Source: Candidatus Gottesmanbacteria bacterium RIFCSPHIGHO2_01_FULL_46_14
Lineage (GTDB): Bacteria; Patescibacteriota; Microgenomatia; UBA10105; UBA927
Length of the DNA stretch: 42,422 bases
Assembly: GCA_001780895.1 (NCBI GenBank)
Contig: MFJJ01000019.1
Location: 1-42,422, forward strand
Direction: 5' to 3'
Of this stretch, positions 1-9,303 are shown in pieces. Position 1 is the stretch's first letter; every line of letters begins with the position of its first letter. Both the position numbers and the translations under genes were made by a program. The notes under the pieces were generated by a model. It was not told where the DNA came from. It ran no database searches and saw nothing but the letters and a program-made list of their open reading frames with translations.

Positions 1-369
1 TATATTGGCTTGACACTTCTTAAAGTCGAATTCGTGCTCCCGCTTGCTATTATCGCGGGTATTCTGGAGATAGTTCCGACGATCGGTCCAATCATCTCAG
101 CCGTTCCGGCGGTGTTTGTTGCGCTTGCAACATCGCCATTTTTAGCACTCTCTGTTGTCGCGCTGTATTTTATCGTCCAACAGCTGGAAAATAACTTGAT
201 GGTTCCTATAGTTCTTTCCAAAAGCACTGGGCTTTCGCCGATTATTACGATTTTTTCCCTTATGCTAGGCGTTCGATTTTTGGGTATTACCGGGGCGATT
301 TTAGCCGTACCGATCGTATTAGTGCTTCAGGTAGTTATCGGAGCATTTCTCAACAAGCCTACAAAATGA
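1..369 (+). CDS. AI-2E family transporter (PerM-like), C-terminal part, truncated by window edge
   Basis: Open from the window start; hydrophobic, with 'ILEIVPTIGPIISAVPAV...LENNLMVPIVLSKSTGLSPIITIFSLMLG' typical of the AI-2E transporter family. Confidence 0.9.
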   Translation, partial: YIGLTLLKVEFVLPLAIIAGILEIVPTIGPIISAVPAVFVALATSPFLALSVVALYFIVQQLENNLMVPIVLSKSTGLSPIITIFSLMLGVRFLGITGAILAVPIVLVLQVVIGAFLNKPTK

Positions 370-736
370 GCGCACATTGGAATCTCGTAAGCCAGATTCT
401 GTTTGGAAAACTCTCATTTCTCTGGTGCCCGTAAACTTCGACTCATCCCGAATGCGTGGTAATAGCGAGTCGTTCGCCGGTTGCAGCGGGTGGGATTGCC
501 AGCGTTTCATACACCTTCCATAGCCGTCAGGCTACAGGACGATGATCGTCTCTGTGGCTCTCTCATCCTGTCGTTTCAGGAATCGTTCCATTTCCTTTCG
601 GATTTGGACACCAGTCCCGATTTAATCGGGATCAGTGCTTGCGCACAGTCCCCTGCATTCTGCTGTCTGGACTTTCCTGAGGGATATCAAAGGCTTACGC
701 CTTCCATCCCCCCGAGAGTTCGGATTCCAATGTGCC
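370..736 (-). ncRNA. rnpB: RNase P RNA (bacterial type)
   Basis: Reverse strand has GAGGAAAGTCC, CCACAGAGA, GGCAATCCCACCCGCTGCAA and ACAGAATCTGGCTTACGAG conserved blocks. The ends pair as P1 (GCACATTGGAATC / GATTCCAATGTGC). An extended -10 (TGGTATAAT) lies just upstream of the 5' end. Confidence 0.93.
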
Positions 737-741
737 CTATA

Positions 742-750
742 ATTATACCA
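742..750 (-). promoter_or_regulatory. Extended -10 promoter element of rnpB (TGGTATAAT)
   Basis: Reverse strand TG-G-TATAAT about 6 nt before the inferred RNase P RNA 5' end. Confidence 0.55.
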
Positions 751-751
751 C

Positions 752-781
752 AAAATAACCCCGATGACTCAGGGTTATTTT
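752..781 (-). terminator. Stem-loop between the DUF5679 gene and rnpB
   Basis: 10-bp perfect inverted repeat AAAATAACCC...GGGTTATTTT with T-rich flank. Confidence 0.6.
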
Positions 782-803
782 GTTTCATTTTCAATACCTG
801 ATG

Positions 804-944
804 TTAACCACCGATCTTAAACATTCCGGTACCACAGACGGGGCATTTGCCTTTGAGCGCCGGTTTACCGTTTTTCATCGTGATTTTTGTTGCATTTGGG
901 TCATCGCGCTTCGCTCTGCACTTTACGCAATACATAGTCGCCAT
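804..944 (-). CDS. DUF5679-like small zinc-ribbon protein (46 aa), absent from the ORF track
   Basis: Translates to MATMYCVKCRAKRDDPNATKITMKNGKPALKGKCPVCGTGMFKIGG; two CxxC motifs; strong SD (GGAGGTG) upstream. Confidence 0.9.
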   Translation of the reverse strand: MATMYCVKCRAKRDDPNATKITMKNGKPALKGKCPVCGTGMFKIGG

Positions 945-969
945 AAATAAAATTCACCTCCTTTGAGTT

Positions 970-1191
970 TCACCGCAAGATTCCATACAACACAAGTTCT
1001 ACGGTGACTGCGATGAGGGAAAGAACAATCGTTTTTGTTAAGTCTCTTTGTACCGATGTGATATGGGAATAGGATGTCACATGTGTTTGGGGTTTAGTCT
1101 CATCGATACGGGATAATGAAGGGGGAATCTCTATGTGCGTTGCTCTGTGTGACGCCGCTAAGATTTTAGCTCGTTTCGTCTTTTTAGGCAT
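970..1191 (-). CDS. Small basic protein with C-terminal transmembrane segment
   Basis: MPKKTKRAKILAASHR... basic N-terminus, C-terminal hydrophobic helix (TIVLSLIAVTVELVLYGIL). Confidence 0.5.
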   Translation of the reverse strand: MPKKTKRAKILAASHRATHIEIPPSLSRIDETKPQTHVTSYSHITSVQRDLTKTIVLSLIAVTVELVLYGILR

Positions 1192-1298
1192 TGTGCGCTT
1201 GAGCGTAGCACGCACCGGGCTTCCTTGTCAACCTCGTTTAGCTTCGGGATTTTGGGAGCATTGACATTTGCTGAAAAAGGATCGTAACATGGATAGTA

Positions 1299-1766
1299 TT
1301 GATGGGAAGTGGTTTTGGATTGATCGGGTGGGGAAGCATTTTTGTATGGCTTATCATACTGAGCATTGTCATAGCTCGCATGCTTTCTCATTACAATCGA
1401 TTAACCCGTGGAGTGACGTCGACTGGACTGCGGGACGTGCTTGAGTCACTCATGAAGAGTCAACAAGCTGCGCAGTCTCGTTTTCGTTCGATAGATGAAG
1501 CAGTTAAGCTTCTCAATCAGGACGGAGCACTTCACATACAGCGTATTGGTATTGTTCGGTTCAATCCGTTTTCCGATACTGGTGGCGCGCAAAGTTTTTC
1601 GCTTGCCATCGTCGACAGTAAAGACAACGGTATCGTGATGACCTCGCTCTATGCGAGAAATGGTAATAGATGGTATGTTAAAGAGATCGTATCGGGGAAA
1701 GGCAATGGCGTAGAATTATCTCATGAAGAGGAATCAGCAATTAAACATGCACGCATAAAACAATGA
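1299..1766 (+). CDS. DUF4446 family protein, membrane anchored
   Basis: N-terminal TM; 'IQRIGIVRFNPFSDTGGAQSFSLAIVDSKDNGIVMTSLYAR' typical of DUF4446. ATG at 1302. Confidence 0.85.
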   Translation: MMGSGFGLIGWGSIFVWLIILSIVIARMLSHYNRLTRGVTSTGLRDVLESLMKSQQAAQSRFRSIDEAVKLLNQDGALHIQRIGIVRFNPFSDTGGAQSFSLAIVDSKDNGIVMTSLYARNGNRWYVKEIVSGKGNGVELSHEEESAIKHARIKQ

Positions 1767-2935
1767 AAAAAAATCGACAACAAATGATTATGACAGGCCT
1801 CATAGGGCTTGCGTTATTTTTGATTGCAACAGGGTTATCGTTTGCGTTGTTTTCATTCTTTGGCAAAGCCCGTGGTCTTTCATCGCTTTCTCCGCTAGGT
1901 CAACAGGATCATTTTGTGGTTGATCCCAGTCTCCCCAAAACAGAAGCCTGTCCTCTTAATGGGCAGTTATTTACAAAACCGGAAAAAGAACTCTGGGCGA
2001 AACGCAGGCCGCTTGCCGTCATGGTTGAAAACCACGCCGAAGCGCGACCACAATCAGGACTTTCTCATGCCGACGTTGTCTATGAGGCCGTTGCGGAAGG
2101 CGGAATTACGAGATTTATGGGTGTTTTTTACTGCGGTGCGGCAGAACCGGTGACTCTTGCACCGGTGCGAAGCGCGCGAACGTATTTCCTTCCCTGGGTG
2201 CTTGAGTACGACGCACTCTACAATCACGTCGGAGGAGCGGGCCGTTGCAATGACACAACCGTTGATGAACGGGCTAAGGCGCTTTGTCAGATAGAGGAAT
2301 GGGGAATTAGGGATATGGATCAATTTGGTATTGGATTTCCCACATGTTATCGTAACTATGACCGTTTAGATCACCCCGTAGCGACGGAACACACCATGGT
2401 GTGTTTCACGGATAAACTTTGGAAATTAGCAGCCGAGAGGGGATGGACAAATGTTGATTCAAAAGGAGTCGCATGGGATAAATCGTTTGAACCCTGGATG
2501 TTTAAAGATGACGCAACGGCGGGAGACAGAGGAGCCTCGTCATCGGCTTCGTTTGTGGCGTGGGATGGGTATGAGAAAGAATATGGCGTCCGGTGGGATT
2601 ATGATCCGAGTATCAACAGCTACAAACGGAATAACGGAGGCGCCCCGCATATGGATCTTGAAAATCAACAGCAGCTCACCGCTAAAGTCGTTGTCGTGCT
2701 TTTTGTTAAAGAAATTGGTCCTGTAGACAGTCACGCACATTTGCTTTATAACGATGTGGGAAGCGGAAACGGGCAAATTTGGCAAGACGGCAAGACGATC
2801 AAGATAACGTGGAAGAAACCGGTGCGAACCAGCCGGACGAAGTTTTACGACGCGGCCGGTCGCGAGGTACAATTAAATCGTGGACAAATTTGGATTGAGA
2901 TGTTACCGATCGGCACTTCTGTTTCAACTCAGTAG
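1763..2935 (+). CDS. DUF3048 domain (YerB-like) protein
   Basis: 'RPLAVMVENHAEARPQSGLSHADVVYEAVAEGGITRFMGVF' signature; overlaps the preceding gene (ATGA). Confidence 0.9.
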   Translation: MKKNRQQMIMTGLIGLALFLIATGLSFALFSFFGKARGLSSLSPLGQQDHFVVDPSLPKTEACPLNGQLFTKPEKELWAKRRPLAVMVENHAEARPQSGLSHADVVYEAVAEGGITRFMGVFYCGAAEPVTLAPVRSARTYFLPWVLEYDALYNHVGGAGRCNDTTVDERAKALCQIEEWGIRDMDQFGIGFPTCYRNYDRLDHPVATEHTMVCFTDKLWKLAAERGWTNVDSKGVAWDKSFEPWMFKDDATAGDRGASSSASFVAWDGYEKEYGVRWDYDPSINSYKRNNGGAPHMDLENQQQLTAKVVVVLFVKEIGPVDSHAHLLYNDVGSGNGQIWQDGKTIKITWKKPVRTSRTKFYDAAGREVQLNRGQIWIEMLPIGTSVSTQ

Positions 2936-2961
2936 TCCCTGCCCAGCAATGGAGGACGTAC

Positions 2962-3543
2962 ATGCTTGAGGATATTATTATCTCTCGGGTCAGGGTAAAA
3001 ATATTACAGTTATTTTTGACCCACCCCGGAACAATATTTCATGTCCGCGATATGGTGCGGAGGGTTGACGAAGAAATAAACGCTGTTCGTCGAGAACTCT
3101 CCCACATGGAAAAAGCGGGCATGGTGAGTAAGGAGGCGAGAGCCAACCGTCTTTTCTACATGTTCCGCAAGGATTACCCCCTCTACTATGAGCTTCTCGG
3201 ATTAATCGGAAAAACCACCGGATTAGGACTCGATTTTCTCAAGAATCGGGCAAAACTCGGAAAGGTAAAATTTGTCATGATATCAGGCAGGTACGTGCGG
3301 GGATTGCCCAACAAGTCGAGCACCAATGTCGATCTTTTGGTCGTGGGAACCGTCGTTCTTCCTGAACTTGCCCAGCTCGTTAAGCTCGAGGAGGGAAGGC
3401 GCGGTCGCGAGATGAATTACACGGTTATGACCGAAGAGGAATTCACGTTCCGTAAACGCCGTAACGACCCGTTTGTAAAGGAAATTCTTTCCCAATCCAA
3501 GATTATGGTGATTGGTGATGAAGAAGACCTCGTTGCGGTATAA
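2962..3543 (+). CDS. Winged-helix transcriptional regulator with nucleotidyltransferase-like C-terminus
   Basis: N-terminal wHTH (VRVKILQLFLTHPGTIFHVRDMVRRV...VRRELSHMEKAGMV), C-terminal VDLLVVG NTase-like strand. Confidence 0.7.
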   Translation: MLEDIIISRVRVKILQLFLTHPGTIFHVRDMVRRVDEEINAVRRELSHMEKAGMVSKEARANRLFYMFRKDYPLYYELLGLIGKTTGLGLDFLKNRAKLGKVKFVMISGRYVRGLPNKSSTNVDLLVVGTVVLPELAQLVKLEEGRRGREMNYTVMTEEEFTFRKRRNDPFVKEILSQSKIMVIGDEEDLVAV

Positions 3544-3552
3544 TCAAACTCC

Positions 3553-4836
3553 ATGTTTAAAAATCCCAAACGAGTTTTTTTGCTCCTGGTGTTATTGACT
3601 GCGTTTCTCGTGAGTATTGATATACCCAACACGCTTCCGTTTTTCGGGTCGCTGAAGACAAGACTGGGGCTTGATCTATCGGGAGGATCGCGCGTTGTGT
3701 TATCTGCGGATATGACCAATATAGCAGAATCCGAGCGGGTATCTGCGCTCGAGTCCGCGCGGGAAGTTATTGATCGCCGTATTAATTTTTTTGGCGTAAG
3801 CGAACCCAATGTCCAGACCGCGCGGTCCGGGCAAGATTACCGGATTATCGTGGAAATGCCGGGCGTTACCAATACACAAGAGGCAATTGCCACGATTGGT
3901 CAAACGGCACGCTTAGACTTCCGTGAGTTTACCCAAGTGCCCCAAGCGAGCGGAGCAGCATTGACCATTCCGACTTTGGAAACGACCAAGAGCGTCGGTA
4001 TTTCAGGGAGTGATTTAAAAAAAGCAACACTTGCGTTTAGCTCGCAAACCGGGGAACCGGAGGTAGCGATAGAATTTACCGCGAAAGGTGCTACGACGTT
4101 TGCCGATGTAACGACTCGACTTGTAGGTCGGCCACTGGCTATATTCTTAGATGATTTTCCGGTTACCTGGCCAACGGTCAAAACTGCCATCATGGATGGT
4201 CAGGCGGTTATTTCCGGAGGGTTTAAGCAAGAGCAATCTCGTCAATTAGCTATCCAACTCAATGCCGGCGCGCTCCCGGTTCCGGTTGCTGTCATCGAAC
4301 AACGCGCCGTGGGTGCCACCCTAGGGGCTGATTCAGTGGCAAAAAGTATTCAGGCGGGGGTGATCGGACTCTCTATCGTTGCTGTTTTTATGATTGCCAA
4401 ATACGGCAGGCTGGGAATATTAGCTGATAGTGCGCTTGTGCTGTATGGACTCTTAACGCTTGCCCTCTATCGCCTTATTCCGGTAACATTGACGCTCCCG
4501 GGTATCACCGGATTTCTTTTATCTATAGGTATGGCTGTTGATAGTAATATTTTAATCTTTGAACGGTTTGGGGAGGAGAAGCGGTCCGGAAAACCTTGGT
4601 ACATCGCCATCGAAAGCGCCTTTGGCAAAGCCTGGGATAGTATTCGTGATGCAAATGTGACGACGATTCTTACCTGTATCGTTCTCTATAATCCCGGCAA
4701 CTGGCAATTCCTTCCTACTTCCGGTCTCGTTCGTGGGTTTGCGTTGACCCTGCTGTTGGGGGTGCTCATAAGTTTATTTACCGGTATCGTCGTCACTCGG
4801 ACGCTGATTCGCGTATTGTATAAAGAAAAATCATGA
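3553..4836 (+). CDS. secD: Protein translocase subunit SecD
   Basis: 'TRLGLDLSGGSRVVL', 'INFFGVSEPNVQTARSGQDYRIIVEMPGV', 'SIGMAVDSNILIFERFGEE'. Confidence 0.95.
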   Translation: MFKNPKRVFLLLVLLTAFLVSIDIPNTLPFFGSLKTRLGLDLSGGSRVVLSADMTNIAESERVSALESAREVIDRRINFFGVSEPNVQTARSGQDYRIIVEMPGVTNTQEAIATIGQTARLDFREFTQVPQASGAALTIPTLETTKSVGISGSDLKKATLAFSSQTGEPEVAIEFTAKGATTFADVTTRLVGRPLAIFLDDFPVTWPTVKTAIMDGQAVISGGFKQEQSRQLAIQLNAGALPVPVAVIEQRAVGATLGADSVAKSIQAGVIGLSIVAVFMIAKYGRLGILADSALVLYGLLTLALYRLIPVTLTLPGITGFLLSIGMAVDSNILIFERFGEEKRSGKPWYIAIESAFGKAWDSIRDANVTTILTCIVLYNPGNWQFLPTSGLVRGFALTLLLGVLISLFTGIVVTRTLIRVLYKEKS

Positions 4837-5711
4837 TACATTTTTCTAAATATATCTGGTTGTATGTTCTTATTTCGGCGTTCGTCCTCGTGCCGGGTAT
4901 CATGTCACTCGTGTTGTTTGGTTTGCGACCATCGATCGATTTTACTGGCGGTACGTTGTTGGAAGTGACCTCAAGTGCCGATGTCACCGCTCCGGCGATC
5001 GAATCGATTGCTCGGTCGCAGAAACTCGAAGTCGTTGATGCGCGACAGGACCAATCAATACTCGTCCGTATGAAACCGGCTCCTCCGGAGAACGTCACGC
5101 GTTTTGAAAAAGACGTGCGTGTGCTCGCCTCAGACTCGGCGACCATTTTGCGGATGGAGAGTGTCGGTCCGGTGCTTGGGAATGAACTGTTGATCAAAGC
5201 CGGGATTGCGTCCGGTATTGCAATTTTGGGGATTCTATTGTTTGTTGCGTACACATTTCGAAATGTGACGTTTGGGATATCTGCTGTTGTTGCGCTCATT
5301 CACGATGTGCTTGTGGTATTTGGGTCTTTTTCACTGCTTGGGCATTTTTGGGGGATTGAAGTCGATACCTTGTTTGTCACGGCATTTTTAACGACCATGA
5401 GTTTTTCTGTCCACGATACGATTGTGGTCTTTGACAGAATTCGGGAATATGAAAAGCGTGGTGAACGGCTTACCTTTAGCGAGCGCTGTGATCTTGCTCT
5501 TACCGAAACAATGGGTCGATCCGTGACCAATTCTCTTACCATTTGTTTCATGTTGCTTGCCCTGGTCCTTTTGGGAGGAGAAACAATTCGATGGTTTGCC
5601 GTGGCACTCCTCATCGGAACAATATCCGGAACCTACTCTTCGCCATTTGTCGCAACGCCGGTACTTATCTTTTTAAGCTCTTTCAAACGAAGCAAAAGCG
5701 GCTCTCGTTGA
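4833..5711 (+). CDS. secF: Protein translocase subunit SecF
   Basis: 'PSIDFTGGTLLEV', 'FSVHDTIVVFDRIREY'; overlaps secD by ATGA. Confidence 0.95.
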   Translation: MIHFSKYIWLYVLISAFVLVPGIMSLVLFGLRPSIDFTGGTLLEVTSSADVTAPAIESIARSQKLEVVDARQDQSILVRMKPAPPENVTRFEKDVRVLASDSATILRMESVGPVLGNELLIKAGIASGIAILGILLFVAYTFRNVTFGISAVVALIHDVLVVFGSFSLLGHFWGIEVDTLFVTAFLTTMSFSVHDTIVVFDRIREYEKRGERLTFSERCDLALTETMGRSVTNSLTICFMLLALVLLGGETIRWFAVALLIGTISGTYSSPFVATPVLIFLSSFKRSKSGSR

Positions 5712-6997
5712 TTGGGAAGGGAGCCTTGTTCGACTTCGGAAAATAACTGATCTAAAATTTTTCCCACAAGCGGTCCTGGTTGGATAGAAAATTCCTTCAT
5801 TACATCATTTCCATCGACCTTGAGATCGCTTACCGTAAACGGCTGTTTTTGTACTTCGATTAACCGTTTTTTATACAGTTCAAGTCTCCAGGATGTTTCC
5901 CGTGCGCCTCCGCCCAAGCGGTCTCCGATTCGAAGAGCGAGCATATCATCAAGATTATCTTTGCCGACTCTGCGTATAAAACGCCGGATTGCCGAATCGG
6001 TTTGCCGTTCATCAACGCTAAATTGATGCCATCGGACGAGGGTTACGAGTTTTTCTGATTGTTTTTTCGAAAGTCGCAGTCGATCGGCAACAGCTCGTGT
6101 AAGCTTCGTACCGACAACTTCATGATTGTAAAACGTTATAGTTCCCGATTCATCAACGCGATACGTTGCGGGTTTGCCGATGTCATGGAGAAGTGTCGCC
6201 AGTCGCGTGATTGGATCAGTTGACGGGCAGTGTTTGAGACTCATGACCAAGTGGGTTCCGACGTCAAAGACATGATGCCGCTTCGGACTCTTTTGTTGTG
6301 TTGTAAAGGAAAGGTCAACTTCCGGGAGGATAATGAAAAGAAGCCCGCTTTGTTTCAACAGCAAAATCCCATCGGCTGCAAAGGAGGCTCCCATTATCCG
6401 TAGGAGTTCATCGCGAATTCTTTCTGCAGAAATTTTTGTGAGCGACTGGGTCTGCTCGGAAATGGCAGTAAGCGTGGGCGGGTCAATTATGAATCCGAGT
6501 TCTGTAGCGATTCGGACTGCACGCATCATGCGGAGGGCATCTTCAGCAAATCGTTCTGACGGATTGCCAACAGCCCGGACAAGTTTTTTTTGAATATCGC
6601 CTTGTCCGCCGTAGGGATCAATCAGTGTTTGTCCGTCAAAAGCAATCGCATTTATGGTAAAGTCCCGCCGTGCCAGATCATCCTCGATCGTTTTTCCCCA
6701 TTGGATTTGGTCAGGGTGCCGGTGGTCTGTATATCCTAATTCAGCCCGGTACGTCGTTATTTCATAAATATCATCAGGAACTTTTACTCCTACTGTTCCG
6801 AACTGATTATCATAAAAACTATCCGGGAACAGTGTTACGATGTCTTCCGGTTTTGCGTTTGTCGTAAAATCCCAACCCTTCGTCGGTCGGTTCATGAGGA
6901 GGTCGCGCACTGATCCGCCGACAGCATATGCTTCAAAACCGGCAATTTTGAGCGTATCAATAATCTTTTTGGCTTGGGTGGGAAGGGTAATCATCAT
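5633..6997 (-). CDS. cca: CCA tRNA nucleotidyltransferase / poly(A) polymerase-like with HD domain
   Basis: 'GFEAYAVGGSVRDLLMNRPTKGWDFTTNA', 'RRDFTINAIAFD', HD motif 'LATLLHDIGKP'. Start taken at ATGATGATTACC. Confidence 0.92.
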   Translation of the reverse strand: MMITLPTQAKKIIDTLKIAGFEAYAVGGSVRDLLMNRPTKGWDFTTNAKPEDIVTLFPDSFYDNQFGTVGVKVPDDIYEITTYRAELGYTDHRHPDQIQWGKTIEDDLARRDFTINAIAFDGQTLIDPYGGQGDIQKKLVRAVGNPSERFAEDALRMMRAVRIATELGFIIDPPTLTAISEQTQSLTKISAERIRDELLRIMGASFAADGILLLKQSGLLFIILPEVDLSFTTQQKSPKRHHVFDVGTHLVMSLKHCPSTDPITRLATLLHDIGKPATYRVDESGTITFYNHEVVGTKLTRAVADRLRLSKKQSEKLVTLVRWHQFSVDERQTDSAIRRFIRRVGKDNLDDMLALRIGDRLGGGARETSWRLELYKKRLIEVQKQPFTVSDLKVDGNDVMKEFSIQPGPLVGKILDQLFSEVEQGSLPNQREPLLLRLKELKKISTGVATNGEE

Positions 6998-7019
6998 GCC
7001 TATGATATCATAAGGATCA

Positions 7020-8594
7020 ATGAAAAAGTGGTTAATTTTAAGCGGTAGTGGAGATCTTATAGAGAATATTCTCAAAAATAGGGGACTGACGACGAAAAAA
7101 GAAATCGAAGAATTTTTTCATCCTCCGTATCCCCCCCATCTCCCTAGTTTCCCTGATCTAGCCAAGGCAATCGAGCGCATCAAAAAAGCCATCAACAACA
7201 AGGAATCTATTGTGGTGTATGCCGATTACGACGCCGATGGTGTTACCGCCGGCGCAATCATGTGGGAAACGATCTATAAACTGGGAGGCAACGTTATGCC
7301 CTATATTCCCCATCGCATCGAGGAAGGGTATGGACTTTCGCTAAAAGGCATCGATGCCGTAAAAAAAGAATTTAATCCGTCTCTTATTATTACCGTCGAT
7401 CACGGTATCACTGCATGGGAAAAGATCGCGTATGCAAAATCTCTGGGAATTGATGTCATTGTGACGGATCATCACGTTAAACCAATAAAACTTCCGGATT
7501 GTTTGATTGTTCATACGACAGAATTATCTGGTGCTGGAGTTTCCTGGTGTGTCGCAAAAAAATTAATGCCTGATCCAGACCTTTCGCTTGCGGCAATCGG
7601 CACGATTGCAGACATGATGCCATTGGTCGGACCTAATCGGTCGATAGTAAAATTTGGGCTCTTGGCAATTGCAAAAACAAAACGGGTGGGGCTCGAAGCG
7701 CTCATGGGAGATGCCGGAATTTCTAAGGAGTCTCTCGCGACGTATGAAGTGTCCCATATGATCGCGCCGAGGCTCAATGCCATGGGGAGAATTGAACATG
7801 CTCTCGATGCCCTGCGACTGTTATGTACCAATAATAAAGAGAAGGCACGAACGCTTGCTGAAACTCTCGGACTCAAAAATCGGGAGCGCCAGCAACTTAC
7901 CGCAGATACCACACTGCATGCATTAGGTTTGGTTCCCAAAACGACAAAAAAACTTATTTTCATTGCTCACCAATCATATAACCAGGGGGTTATTGGACTG
8001 GTAGCTGGAAAGCTCGTCGAGGAATATTATGTGCCGGCAATCGTCGTTTCCAAAGGAGAGGTGTACTCAAAAGCGTCAGCTCGGTCAATTGCAGGATTTA
8101 ATATCGTCGAAGCGATTCGGAGCGCGAGCGATTTATTGGTCGATGTTGGAGGACATCCTATGGCTGCCGGGTTTACGGTAGAAACGAAAAATCTGGGTGC
8201 ACTTCAGAAGCGGCTTGAGCAGTTGGCAGAAAAAGAAATTAGTGATGAACTCTTGATCCGGGTTCTTACAATCGATGCTGAAATTCCACTGACATCTGTC
8301 ACAGAAGAACTTTGGAAGAAACTTCGCGATTTTGAACCGTTTGGTTTCGGCAATCCCGAGCCGGTGTTTGCGACCAAAAATGTACATGTTACAGAAGCTC
8401 GTCTCGTCGGTGCCGACGGCAAGCATCTCAAACTAAAAATTGATGGCATGGAGGCAATCGCGTTTAATTTCGGTAAACTCTACGGAGAGCTTCAGGCCAA
8501 TGCCACCGTTGACATTGCCTACACCATAGCCCTCGACACCTGGAACGGATCAAGGCGATTACAACTCAAAGTAAAAGACATTCACATTGTGTGA
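7020..8594 (+). CDS. recJ: Single-stranded-DNA-specific exonuclease RecJ
   Basis: DHH motifs 'YADYDADGVTAGAIM', 'IITVDHG', 'VTDHH', DHHA1 'VDVGGHPMAAGF'. Confidence 0.93.
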   Translation: MKKWLILSGSGDLIENILKNRGLTTKKEIEEFFHPPYPPHLPSFPDLAKAIERIKKAINNKESIVVYADYDADGVTAGAIMWETIYKLGGNVMPYIPHRIEEGYGLSLKGIDAVKKEFNPSLIITVDHGITAWEKIAYAKSLGIDVIVTDHHVKPIKLPDCLIVHTTELSGAGVSWCVAKKLMPDPDLSLAAIGTIADMMPLVGPNRSIVKFGLLAIAKTKRVGLEALMGDAGISKESLATYEVSHMIAPRLNAMGRIEHALDALRLLCTNNKEKARTLAETLGLKNRERQQLTADTTLHALGLVPKTTKKLIFIAHQSYNQGVIGLVAGKLVEEYYVPAIVVSKGEVYSKASARSIAGFNIVEAIRSASDLLVDVGGHPMAAGFTVETKNLGALQKRLEQLAEKEISDELLIRVLTIDAEIPLTSVTEELWKKLRDFEPFGFGNPEPVFATKNVHVTEARLVGADGKHLKLKIDGMEAIAFNFGKLYGELQANATVDIAYTIALDTWNGSRRLQLKVKDIHIV

Positions 8595-8625
8595 TAGGTG
8601 CTCGAATGTTATACTTACATTTGTT

Positions 8626-8856
8626 GTGAAACAGAAAACGATTTTTCCCAATATTGCGGTCCATCCCGGAGTACGCTTCGGTAAGCCGGTAATTGCTGGC
8701 ACGCGTGTACCGGTTGATGTTGTTGTGGGCAAAATTGCGGGAGGCATGGTCGTAAACGATGTGATGCGTGAATATGATCTTACAAAACGGCAAGTTTTTG
8801 CTGCTCTTCAGTACGCTGCAAACGTCGTCGCTCACGAGGATGTTATCATCGCATGA
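8626..8856 (+). CDS. DUF433 antitoxin-like protein
   Basis: 'IAVHPGVRFGKPVIAGTRVPVDVVVGKIAGGMVVNDVMREYDLTKRQVFAALQYAA' DUF433 signature; GTG start; ATGA overlap with next gene. Confidence 0.9.
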   Translation: MKQKTIFPNIAVHPGVRFGKPVIAGTRVPVDVVVGKIAGGMVVNDVMREYDLTKRQVFAALQYAANVVAHEDVIIA

Positions 8857-9215
8857 ACGCAGTTATAGACGAGGATCTCCACCGGTCACTCGGAAGCCAT
8901 CTTTCATCATTGGGGTTTACATCTCTGGACGTCCGTGATCACGGACTCCGTGGCGCTTCAGATGAAGAGGTGTTTCTCTTTGCGCAAAAGCGTAAGGCAA
9001 TTTTATTTAGCGCAGATTTAGGTTTTGCCAATACGCTCTCGTATCGGGTGCAAAATCACTGCGGCGTCGTTATCTTGCGCTATCCTAATGAACTGTCAAC
9101 AAACGCGATCAACGAAGACATCCGTCTGCTTCTTTCAAAGCTCATCCATGAGGATTATGACAGAAGTTTGATTATTCTCTCTCCCGGTAAACTCCGGATA
9201 CGACGGAATCAATAA
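8853..9215 (+). CDS. DUF5615 PIN-like toxin
   Basis: 'AVIDEDLHRSLGSHLSSLGFTSLDVRDHGLRGASDEEVFLFAQKRKAILFSADLGFAN' DUF5615/PIN-like acidic residues. Confidence 0.9.
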   Translation: MNAVIDEDLHRSLGSHLSSLGFTSLDVRDHGLRGASDEEVFLFAQKRKAILFSADLGFANTLSYRVQNHCGVVILRYPNELSTNAINEDIRLLLSKLIHEDYDRSLIILSPGKLRIRRNQ

Positions 9216-9225
9216 CTCTATCTTT

Positions 9226-9303
9226 TACACCATAGCCCTCGATACCTGGAACGGTTCCCGCCGCCTCCAACTCAAAATCAAAGATATCCATCAAATTATA
9301 TAA
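9226..9303 (+). pseudogene. Detached second copy of the recJ 3' end
   Basis: Encodes YTIALDTWNGSRRLQLKIKDIHQII*, versus the recJ C-terminus YTIALDTWNGSRRLQLKVKDIHIV*. No upstream recJ body. Confidence 0.93.

Noticed and set aside
319-801. ORFs 319..510(-) and 481..801(+) as protein genes
   Set aside because: They lie within RNase P RNA; conserved RNA blocks explain the sequence.
7511-7963. Long antisense ORFs (e.g. 7511..7963-, 39289..39858-, 4793..5299-)
   Set aside because: They mirror strongly conserved genes on the other strand and show no recognisable domains.
9226-9303. recJ tail duplication as an assembly artefact
   Set aside because: The copies differ by many synonymous changes and are separated by an intact two-gene module, so it is not a simple misassembly repeat.
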